A stretch of 64,000 nt of DNA from Polytrichum commune (Eukaryota > Streptophyta > Polytrichopsida > Polytrichales > Polytrichaceae): positions 2,668,501 through 2,732,500 of the forward strand of contig OX485807.1 of the NCBI GenBank assembly GCA_950295325.1, given 5' to 3'. Positions 36,874 through 46,203 of the stretch are shown here, piece after piece. A program made the position numbers and the translations under genes. Below the pieces are notes generated by a model. The model made no database searches, had not been told where the DNA came from, and was given only the letters and a program-made list of their open reading frames with translations. Within the stretch, counting starts at the first letter, position 1. Each line of letters opens with the position of its first letter.

Positions 36874-37445
36874 AAAGTCACTAATTGTTTATATTCTGTT
36901 GCAGATGGCAAGATCAAGCAGAAGCGCCATTGAGATGTTCGCGGTGAAGGTCGATCGCCTCCCAGAGTCGGTGTTAGACAATAACGGCAACGACAACTAT
37001 GTCCCCAAGGAGGACTTCATGGGGGAGTGGACGGCACTGCCAGAGAAGATCGGGGACGGCCTCTTCTGCATGCGCTTCACCTACGAGCTGGAGACCAGAG
37101 TGGACCAGCCTGAACAGTGGGTTCAAATGAAGACGTGGGAGATAGAGTCCATAGAGGCCCAGGGGGAGTATGTAATTCTTGACATGAAGAACAAGAAGGA
37201 TCATATCAACCTCTTGTTGCATTTCCAGAAACATACCTTCTCCTACCAATACGCCACCAATAACGTAGTGGAAGATGCCAAACACTTCGACCTCGACGCA
37301 CTCTTCTCGAAGTATGCCTTGAGCCCATACTGGACGGCAAGGAAATTGATAGCCCTCGCCTTGAACATCTCGAAGTACAACAGTGTGGTCACCGAGGCCA
37401 ACAAGAAAAAGAAGAGCCCCAGGAAACCATCCACATCAGGGGCAG

Positions 37446-39041
37446 GTGTGAGCCCAAAAGGGTGCCCACATTTAGTCTTAGACCCTTGAAACGTTAGTTG
37501 ATGCACTTTGAAGTAGCATGTTACTTCACAAAAATATAAAAAGAATGAAATGTTAGTCTTAGAAGTACCATGTTGTAAGAGGCTAGGATGTGAGTTGTTA
37601 TTGTGTTTTTACCTTCGGAAGGATTTGAGTGAATGAGGATAGGTAAGGAGAACTTGGATTGAGTAGTTAGTGAGTAGGCTAGTACAAATGGATGGAGACA
37701 ACCAAAGTGACTCAAGAGGCAAGTGCATTCGAATTGGGATGAATGGAGGATCACATGGAGCGCACAAGTGGACCACCTCATCATGGCCACTTAATGGGGA
37801 AGGCCCAAGGAAGAATGCAAGGTGGAGGATAAGCAAATTCTCAAAGCACCAATCAAATCACGAGTTAAGCATCGTGGTTTGAATTAAGTGGTGAGCGACG
37901 ATTTGGGAAAGTAAGGGGAGAAAGTTATGGCGGCGGAAAGCGAAGGAGGCTAAGTTTGGGTTGAAGCATCCCAAGTTTGGTAAAGTGTGGTAGGTAGAAA
38001 GCCAAGGCTAGTTAAATGTTCGAATTAGGATCCTTGTTGATCATTTGAGGGAGGAAGGCTTAGAAGATAGGATTGGCGCCTACTAAGTAGGAGGAAATCT
38101 CAAGGGCTTATCGTGAGCCTTGAGGGTGCTCACCCCCTCAAGCTTACTATATAATCCCTCATTCTTCCCTCACTCATCCTCTCTTTCCTTTGTGCTCCAA
38201 GGCACCCCACGAGTTATAAGTGTGGGTGTGGGAAGCCATATTGGAGCACATGTGTGTGCTTAGTTTTTAGTTTGAGAGCCAAGGCTTGTTAGCCTTGAAG
38301 AGGGCTTGACCTCTTGGTAGAATTAGTGTTGACGTGAAGGATTTTAAAGTTAATTCATGATTCCAATTTGTGGTACTTTAAGTTCATGTTTTGAATACAC
38401 GTGGTTGCAAGTTCCATGTTTAAGAGTTGAGCACTTGATGTTGTGATGAGTGCAAAAATATACTTGTGTGGATTAGTTAGTCTTAGTGAAGTTAGGAAAT
38501 TCTCTCTCCCCCTCTCCTCTCTAGGATTTTAGGATTTTAGGATTAGAGAAGAATTGTGTGATTAGAAAGGGGTTGTTAGTAGAATTAGGGAAATTAGGTA
38601 GGAAGATTAGTTAAGGGCTTGAATAATTAGTGAGGTAGTTGGGGATTACAACTACAAAGTTGTGGGTTTATGAAGGAGCTGGGTTTGTTTAGTTAGAAAG
38701 TAAAAAGCTGGGTTTATGAAGGACCTGGGTTTGTTTAGTTAGAAGCTAAGGAGCTGGGTTCATGAAGGACCTGGGTTTATGAAGGACCTGGGTTTGTTTA
38801 GTTAGAAGCTAAGGAGCTGGGTTCATGAAGGAGCTGGGTTTATGAAGGAGCTGGGTTTGTTTAGTTAGAAGCTAAGAAGCTGGGTTTATGAAGGAGCTAG
38901 TTAAATCCAAGACCACTTGAAGGGTGAACCTTGCACTATGGACTCATCCAAGTCCAAATCCAATACCGCGGAGGAATGTGAGCCCAAACCCACTACTCGG
39001 ACTACGGACGCTTAAGGGTGGGGGGTTTGGCCTCACAGCAG
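37446..39041. other. Large first intron of the ParB-like gene, with inserted repeat DNA
   Basis: The intron is 1.6 kb while the others are 90-150 bp. It contains an LTR-like block with ACTATATAATCCC near 38150 and a minisatellite of about 45-48 bp units (GGAGCTGGGTTTATGAAGG) at 38660-38905. It has no palindrome of either family, so the bulk is probably a later insertion. Confidence 0.5.
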
Positions 39042-39804
39042 GAGGATCAAGAAGTGCACCCAGGCCTGTGCCTTCCGCGAGTAGGGCGACGGAGGGCCCC
39101 AGCAGGCACTGCACGCCATCCAAGAGGACAAGGGAAGAGATGGAGAAATCGGTAGTCACAAATATCGCGGAGGTGAGCTCGCCGGTATTGATGCCTACCC
39201 CCTTGAAAAAGGGCGAGAACCCAGACGCTGTGAAGGCCACCAGAATCCTTCGAGACTTCAACAACTACTCGAAGGATTGCTGGCCCATGGGACGCCACTT
39301 CACATTCAACGTGAACTGCTTCAAACGCGAGAAGTCCCCCAACAAGTGGGTGGTTCGGTCTCGCGAGAGCGGTGGTGTGAAGTGGCAGATCAACAATCTC
39401 ATGAACAACGTCAAGTGGGATAGGTAGACCGTCTGCGTCATGCCGAAGGGGCTGACATCCCGTCCGACGGAGAAGGACTGGCCACGGATCCAGATTGGAG
39501 AGTTCTGGATCATAGACGGCCAGCACAGCTTGGAGGCGTCCCAGATAATCCTCAAGGACGACAACTTCCAGCACGAGCTGAAGGCAGATTTGCGCTACTG
39601 GAAGGCGTTCCTGGTGTGGTCGGACGACTGGGAGAGGCTGCGGAAGATTTCCACCTTCCTCAACTCCGGCAACAAGATCAAGGCATTCGAGGCGTCGTGG
39701 GCTGCCAACATAGTGGCTGCAAGAGATATCTGGGTCGCCCACGGGTGCCCCCCCAAGGAAAGGGAGAATGCCAAGACCCCGTCTCCCCAATGGAAGGTGA
39801 GTTT

Positions 39805-39875
39805 ACGAACGTTCGTTCGTAAAGTTGGGCGCATTTCTAGTTCTTTTACATTCAAATTTACGAACGTGCGTTCGT
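39805..39875. promoter_or_regulatory. Two ACGAACG palindromes inside intron 2
   Basis: Cores at 39805-39820 (centre TT) and 39860-39875 (centre TG). The intron is only 115 bp (39797-39911). The first copy starts eight bases after the donor site. Confidence 0.85.
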
Positions 39876-41259
39876 ATTGTGTGCATCACTGACTTTTGTT
39901 TTTCTCTTCAGGCTTTTTGCGATGCGATGGTGGACAAGTTCTCCTCCATCGATATGAAGTCCACAACAACCAAGTCTGTCCTGGAGCTCAAGGGCGAGCT
40001 CCGCCTCATCTGCTGCAACAGGGACACTTGGGACTTGTGGACCCAGTTTTTTGATGCACATAGCTCGGGAGATCTTGTCAACCCCGACACCGAGGAAAAA
40101 TATAGCGCATAAAAGACCGGGGAGGCCCCTCCACTGCTGAGGGAGTTCTTTAGGTCCCTTCAAGGGTTGACGGAGTCCGAGTTGCAGAGGTGCGCGGTGC
40201 ATCTTCTTGGGAACACAGTGGGTAGAACCATACCCTACCCCAAGATATTTTTGAAGAGGCCAAGGCACAAGCCCGGCACGTATTCCATAAAGGAATGGTG
40301 CGACCACCGCAAGATGAAGACGGCGGCAATGAGGGAGTTGAGTGCCCTAATACCCGAGTACGTACTCTTCCTGGCCGACGGGGACGTGAATTGGGCCAGT
40401 TGGAAGATGTTGAAGGTCGACTACAACATCTCGGGAGCCTCAATGCGTTGCCTTGTCAAGGAGCACGCCTCCATTTTGAAGCAGAAGGGGAACAAAAGGA
40501 CCAAAAAAACCGAGACGGATCCCCAGGAGGTGGAGCAATACAAAAGGTTTTTGGCGCGGAAGAGATTGGCCACATTCGAGGGAGTGGCCAGATTTTGTGT
40601 GGTGACAGCCGGCGTAGAGAGAACAACTTTCTCTAAGTGGGACGGCACCATCAGCAGGTCCGAGGTTAGGGAGGACCGACGGGGGTGTCCATTTGCCTTG
40701 ATCGATTTCAGGGGGATCCCGGGTGCGTCGAGGCAGGGGGGGAAGGACATGCCATTCTACAACCCCTTCATGACCAAGTTCAAGGAGCCCAAGTCGCCGG
40801 ACATGAGGGAGCCTCACGTTTGGCTGTGGATAGTCGAGCAGGAGAAGCTCTCTACTGTAGTCGACCTGTACGAGAAGACGATCAAATTCGAGTACAGCAT
40901 CTTCCACAGCACTTACGTGCCCGCCAAGACGGAAGGGATCGTGGCCATCAACGAGGCTAGGGGAAACAAACAGGTGGGGGCGGTCAGCCTCGTCTTCTTG
41001 ACATACAACGCGCTTCGGAATGGGCGAGCCCCTGTCAGGGCGAATACTACGTTCAAGAAGATCTACAGCATCCCCCATCCCCCTCCCAAGGATCTGCTGC
41101 AGGAGACCTTGTACACTATCTTCCCGGCGCTGGAACTCAGGTTGGAGTTCTACGTCTCCGTGTTGCAAAGCGTGGCAATAAGCGGAGAGACTGTATACAA
41201 CGTCTGTGGAGGCAACAAATTCATGTACGCTGCAATGGTAAGCTCTCCAACTAATATTT

Positions 41260-41354
41260 ACGAACGCTCGTTCGTAAAGTTCACCTCAACTTGTTTGGGT
41301 TTCATTAAAACTTGCATTGTTTCTCGTCGTTGATGTTTACGAACGCACGTTCGT
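41260..41354. promoter_or_regulatory. Two ACGAACG palindromes inside intron 3
   Basis: Cores at 41260-41275 (CT) and 41339-41354 (CA) in the 146-bp intron 41238-41383, one near each end. Confidence 0.85.
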
Positions 41355-42363
41355 ATATTCTAACGTATTTTCTTGGATCTCAGATGCTGGGGCTGGTCGT
41401 CAACAACTTCATTGACGCCATCGACGAGGAGGACTTCCAGGTGCACAGGGCGAAGGCCTCCACGATGGACCTGGAGGACATATCCCTCCCAAGGACGGAC
41501 ATCAACATGCCCGTCGACGAAGGCATGCCCGCCATGGAGACGGACGACGACGAGCCCGCGCCCTCCTACAACGTCGAGGCGATCCTCCGATCCTTGGACG
41601 TCACTCCTCTCCGCATTTTGGCGCCGTCGGGAAATCCATCCGACGTGCAGGGGACTCCGGGTGGATACATGGGGTCGTCGGCGGGGACAACCCAAGATGT
41701 CCTCCCTGCGAGAACGTCTGGAGCGGAGGCATTCGACACTCCCGGGGGATGCTCGACATCCGTGTCGCCCAGGCCAGTCGTGGTTCCCAAGATGGAGAAC
41801 CTCGACCTTCTGGACCAACGGTCCCAACCGACGTTGGACCACTACCGCAACACGAGGCGGAGGATGAAGAAGACCCCCTACGTGGAGCTGCCTCCGGGGG
41901 CAATCATCGAGGTCTCCGATGAGGACGAGGGCGACATGGAGATCATGGTCGAGCTGGGGGTAGACTTTGACAAAAACAAGAGGGTCAAAGAGGAGGCATT
42001 GTCCGTCGCCGAGCTTAACGCCAAGCTCGAGCAAAAGATGAAGGAGGACATGGCGAAGGCGGCAGAGGAGAATGCCAAAAAAATGTTCGAAATTCAAGAA
42101 GAGCTGAGGCAGTCCAACGAGAAGACGGACGCCATCCTCGCCATGCTCCAGCGTATGCAGAACTTCGCGGCGCCCCCCCAGCCGGCCTACCCCTTCCCTG
42201 GAGGATACCCCTCCCAATCCCCTCCACCAGGCATGTTCCCCGGAGGGCCTTCCCGCCAGTAGGCGCCCCACCTTACGCCTATTGGCACTCCTCCGCCCCC
42301 AGAGGTTCCCTTGACCACCTCCCACGATGTTGTTGCGGCGGCCATCCAGGAGGACGAGGATTT

Positions 42364-42862
42364 ACGAACGCGCGTTCGTGAATCTTCAGGTCCTCCAGTC
42401 CTCACCCCTCCCCCTTCAAGGGTAGGACTGCCCTCAGACACCGATACGTCGTCTTTCACCATCGTCCCCAGGGTAGTAGACAGACATGGCGATGACTCTG
42501 CGCGACACACTGACATGATCATTGTGGAGGACACGCAGGGGAGCCCCAATGACGCACCAGGAGTGCAGGGGATGGACGTGGAAGAGACCCCTGCTACGTG
42601 GATGGAGGATGTCCGGATGGACGCGCTCGACCTGGGCGCCGAGGATGATAACGTGCTGCGCATCCAGCAAATGCAAGCGTCTCAACCGGAGCGTGAAGCA
42701 GAGGCCATGGAGACAGAGGCGGCTGCAGCTGTGGAGGTTACGAACGCACGTTCGTTAATCGTTGAGGAGGGACCTGCTGCTCGGTCCAGCGCCGCTGCCC
42801 CTCCCCCCGATGACGAGGTAACTCTCCTCTGAGAATACCATTTTTTACGAACGCGCGTTCGT
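42364..42862. promoter_or_regulatory. Three ACGAACG palindromes in exon 4 and intron 4
   Basis: Cores at 42364-42379 (CG) and 42740-42755 (CA) lie in the coding exon and read DLRTRVRE and VTNARS; the core at 42847-42862 (CG) lies in the last intron. Confidence 0.85.
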
Positions 42863-42942
42863 AACCTCTCTAACATCGCGATGTTTTTCTCTTCATCGAC
42901 ATCCAGTGGCCCGCGAGAGCCCTCTTCAGCGATCCCCCTTAG

Positions 42943-43434
42943 GGACGAACAGTTTTGTAGGACACGGCATCATTTTGCCTTAGGAAAATGTGATAGACTA
43001 TCACGTGAGAAATGTAAATATTCAACGGATTAATATATGAGCCTATGTTATCTGCATCACGTTGCTTCAAATTCTCTGCCCTCAACCCCTTCTCGTATAT
43101 TGTATATGTTGATGCGATTATGTTCATTCTTGCATACCACACCTCATTCGCGAATGCTCGTTCGTGAAAGGGTGCGACCCACTGTCCACCTCATTCGCGA
43201 GCGACCGCTCGTAAATGTACGTGTAGCCGCGCTCACGAACGAGCGCTTATAAATGATGCGCACCGCCCCCGCAGCCTTCATTCACAAACGCTCGTTCGCA
43301 AGTGTGCCCTTGAGCACATTTTCCTTGCACTCTCCTCACTTCCTCGTCTTTCCCCATAATGCATCGTCTTCATTTTCTACGCAAAATTTCATTATTGGAT
43401 CATAGCATTAAACTAGTCGAGTTGTTCATCACAG
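42943..43434. promoter_or_regulatory. Intergenic region with decayed palindromes
   Basis: Four degenerate copies near 43148, 43186, 43232 and 43283 keep CGNTCGT-like half sites. They lie upstream of the phosphatase-like gene as the arrays lie upstream of the other genes. Otherwise no feature. Confidence 0.6.
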
Positions 43435-44202
43435 GACCCCCCGGAGATAGGTCGCAACCCCTCGACCAGTGGACCTCCCACCCGGAACAAACCTTTCATC
43501 GTTTTTGACCTCAACGGGGTGTTGTGTCACACCCAACACATCCCAAGGGTCCCCACGCGTCCCTTCCGTCACCCCGACGAAAGGGACTACGACGGCGAGC
43601 TCGACACCCTCATTAACCGCAAGGCTGTCCGCGCCCGTCCCGGCTTGCGTGACTTCCTTCGCGAGGTGGTCGAGTTCGCTCACGTCATTGTGTGGAGCTC
43701 CATGGTCATGGAGAACACAGAGCCCATCATCCACTTCTTGTTCCGTGATCTCCCGAGCCCTTGCCTCGTCCTCGGCCAAGAGGACTGCGACGAGCTGCTC
43801 GACGAGAAAGGTCAACCGGTGCCCAAGTTTGGCGGTCAGGGCGGAGGACAACAGTTCCTCAAGGTCCTCCGCTCTAGACTCTAGCGAGGCGTCCCCCGTC
43901 TGCAAGGGACGCCGCACGGGTGGTGGTCGACTCCAGAGAACACCGTCCTCATCGACGACAGCCCCACCAAGAGTGTCTTGAACCCCCCGGGGAACGTCAT
44001 CTTCCCGGACACTTGGACCGGCGATAGGCAAGACACATTTTTGGTCGATAGGCTAGCCCCCTACCTTAGAAGGCTCGTGCTCCACGCCGGTAGCATCCCA
44101 TTTTTTGTTAGGTCCAACCCCTTCGGCAATGCGGCACTAAGCCCCCGCGATAATGTATTCAAGAGCATCATGAGGCTCGCCAAACTCAATAAATTGATTT
44201 GA
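43435..44202 (+). pseudogene. FCP1/SCP-like HAD phosphatase with one TAG
   Basis: The frame opens after an acceptor (TCATCACAG at 43434) and reads to TGA at 44202. KPFIVFDLNGVLCHT is the HAD motif I region of the FCP1/NIF branch; plants often have DLNG where the classic motif is DLDET. RARPGLRDFLREVVEFAHVI followed by VWSSM, and ENTVLIDDSPTKSVLNPPGN, are further blocks of the family, and the C-terminal FFVRSNPFGN also fits. Related plant enzymes dephosphorylate RNA polymerase II C-terminal domain or other proteins. One in-frame TAG (43882-43884) stands where TGG would fit. The true first exon is not identified; it could be spliced to the end of the ParB-like gene. Asn in motif I may mean weak or no catalysis. 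Confidence 0.7.
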
Positions 44203-44314
44203 AATGCCTCCATGTCTTTGCTTTGTATCATGTGGTTCACATTTACTAATGCTTGGTTCGTTTTTGGATGTCTTTTGTTGTTGTGATTGTTGTTGTTGTT
44301 GTTCTTGCCCATAG

Positions 44315-45288
44315 TCTACCCCCATATGCGACGCCCCCGTGGTCGACAGCCCTTCCCGTCCCCTCTCGCCCCCTGCATCCCCTTCCCGCGACGTCACGGA
44401 CTTCCAAATGCCATCCCTCTACCACTTCTCGGCGGTCGACGCGGCCTCGGCCGTGGAGTACTCCCGCGACGTTGGCATCGATGACGGCGTCGTCAACAAC
44501 CCGCCCCCAGCACTTGTCCCCCGCGCGTACGCCCCGTCGCCCTCCCCCCTCTCCAAGGAGAAACGGACGCTCGTTCGTTTGGGACACCTCTCGCCCTCGA
44601 GGGACGACGCCGTCGCTCGTCGCGGGCCGAGCCGGCGTCTCCGCATGGATTTTGCCCCCGCCGACTCCGTTCCTCCCCCCGCAACGTCCTCCGCGATCGT
44701 GGGCCCTCCACGCCTCGACTCACCCCCGCCATCCAACAGTGCATTAGTTCCATCGGCTCCCCTCGACACCCCCCTCGTTCCCACCGTTCCCCGCATGGAC
44801 GTCCCCAAAGCCAAGGTGCCCTCCTCAACCCTAAACCCCTTTCCCGCTTTTGCTTTCCTTGTCTTCCGTGTGCGTGCCGTTCTCTTTACGAGCGCCCATC
44901 CCAAACCGCCCTCATTATTCTCCCCACTCCATTCCTATTCTTATCTTCCTATGACGTTGTTTCGCAGGTGGCTACCCGCTCGCTTGGTGCCCGGCCCTCC
45001 TCCACGTCCTCCTTGGATAGGCATGCCCTCAAGGCCGCATCTTCCGAGTCCGATCGTTGTCTGGCCCTCCGGAGAAGCGCAAGACGTTCCTTTTCGCAAG
45101 CGCCCTCGTATTCTACTTATAATACCACCTCGTTAAATTCGGGAGCGCGTCCTGAAACATGCAAGAACGACACATATTCCTTTCCAGGCAACACACAAGG
45201 ATACAGTCGTGGGCCTGAGATTTTTAGAGCCATGGAGGCCGCCAAAAAAAAGGACTTAGCCGCAAAAAAAAATAGTGGGTCGGACTAG
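44315..45288 (+). CDS. Pro/Ser-rich protein, two exons, unknown function
   Basis: Exons 44315-44815 and 44968-45288 join in phase 0 (donor GTGCCC is weak, acceptor TTTCGCAG good) and give about 273 residues after an acceptor-like CCCATAG at 44314. The first exon is full of Pro, Ser and Ala (SPSRPLSPPASPSR) with a short folded-looking stretch (DFQMPSLYHFSAVDAASAVE). The second is basic and ends AAKKKDLAAKKNSGSD, which resembles a nuclear localisation tail. I recognise no family. A decayed palindrome (GACGCTCGTTCGTTT) is embedded near 44567. It may be the last exons of a longer transcript rather than a separate gene. Codon use is GC-rich like the neighbouring ParB-like gene. Confidence 0.45.
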
Positions 45289-45646
45289 TGTGACTAGAAG
45301 CGTACTAGTGGGACAGACTCCCTAAATGGGCTTAGGTGTAGAACATATTTAAGTGTTTACTATCTATGCTATTCCAAGTTACTCAAGACATTGATGGTAT
45401 TTCCATTATAATTGTATTTCAATCCCAAGTAATTCATTCAACTTCCATTCATTCTTCGCATCTTCCCTTCCATTCATAACGAGTTGTCATTTCATACGCA
45501 ACTATTTTCATGTATGCCTCACATTTTTGTTCACTTCCATGCCTTTATGTATAATAATAGTAGCATACCATTATACATATGGGATTTTTAGTCGTCATTA
45601 CTGGTCCAATTTTGAAATGTGCATCCTTATATAGTCTCATAATCAA

Positions 45647-45677
45647 CAAAAAGTCTCCAAATACCGAATATAGTGTT
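45647..45677. repeat. Right terminal inverted repeat of copy 2
   Basis: AAAAAGTCTCC, a short gap, and CGAATATAGTGTT match the other ends. The subterminal hairpin seen at 7004 and 27898 is lost here. Confidence 0.65.
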
Positions 45678-46203
45678 TAAGTCTTTCAACATTCAAATCA
45701 CCAAGTAATGTACTATTGGAGTCTAAATACCTTCAAAGCTCTCAAGGAAACCCTTGAACACTCAAAACACTCAAGTCAAATGCTTGAAGTCTACACACCT
45801 CCAAACCTCTCAAATAAACCTTTCAACACTCAAGAAACTCAAAACACATACACTTGCATCAAACATACATTCAAACAAAAACAAAAACAAATAAATACTT
45901 ACAACAATAAAATGCGCCCTCAGACACCTTCAACGCTCCGAAGTGCCAACTCCTCAAGATCCACTCCACAAACTCAAATGCAATCAAATTTCTAGGCATT
46001 TTACTTGCATGATGAGCCCATAACCTATAGGATTCAATAGGAGATAAGATTGCACAAGCATAAACACCTATACAAAGGCATGTGAACAATGCTTGCAGTG
46101 TGTGTCCCGCAAAGGGATCCATTCAGTTGACCTTCCCACCCAATCCATGGTGTCAAAACAACTTGTTTTCTTGAGCCCCCACCTGCTCGGTTTTCAAGGG
46201 TTA
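45678..46203. other. Flanking DNA, no feature recognised
   Basis: AT-rich, with A/C-rich low-complexity stretches (about 45770-45900). It does not resemble the missing copia integrase part, so the 17.8-kb element is not simply inserted in the copia copy. Confidence 0.4.

Larger units (their letters stand above)
36905..42942 (+). pseudogene. ParB-like/methyltransferase-like protein of the first giant element
   Basis: Five exons in perfect phase: 36905-37445, 39042-39796, 39912-41237, 41384-42817, 42907-42942, about 1363 codons. The ATG follows TGTTGCAG directly. Exon 1 is of unknown fold. Exon 2 contains IQIGEFWIIDGQHSLEAS, a ParB-like DGQHR motif with S for R. Exon 3 has CPFALIDFRGIP, where the catalytic motif would be, later SLVFLTYNALRNG, and ends VAISGETVYNVCGGNKFMYA, resembling a decayed SAM motif I; this order matches the 18.9-23.2 kb gene. 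Exon 4 is acidic, then a coiled coil (about ELNAKLEQKMKEDMAKAAEE), then Pro-rich. In-frame stops: TAG 39425, TAA 40110, TAG 42260; each could be a mutated Gln codon, and no frameshift is seen. Palindromes lie in introns 2, 3 and 4 and twice in exon 4. The methyltransferase call is weaker here than in the other element. Confidence 0.65.
27877..45677. mobile_element. Giant element copy 2, apparently full length (17.8 kb)
   Basis: The left end starts AAACACTATATTCG and the right end closes with CGAATATAGTGTT. Over the first 30 bp the two ends, one reverse-complemented, agree at about 26 positions, including GGAGACTTTT. TAA occurs next to both ends (27874-27876 and 45678-45680), a possible 3-bp target-site duplication that depends on one base at the left boundary. 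Order inside: DUF7869-like gene (pointing left), palindrome array, AT-rich centre, palindrome array, ParB-like/methyltransferase-like gene, FCP1-like phosphatase, Pro/Ser-rich gene (all pointing right). All copies of the ACGAACG palindrome outside copy 1 lie within these limits. Confidence 0.7.

Noticed and set aside
39047-42325. Long minus-strand frames opposite the ParB-like gene
   Set aside because: They are shadows of GC-rich coding exons; no motifs, and the plus-strand exons splice in phase.
9507-43884. Codon reassignment of TAA/TAG to an amino acid
   Set aside because: The sister copy of the DUF7869-like gene has a normal CAA at the stop site, both copies of that gene end in TAA, the replaced residues seem to be both Gln and Trp, and nuclear plant genomes use the standard code.
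27877-45677. Simple insertion of the 17.8-kb element into the copia integrase
   Set aside because: The sequence after 45677, read on the minus strand, does not continue the missing integrase N-terminus.
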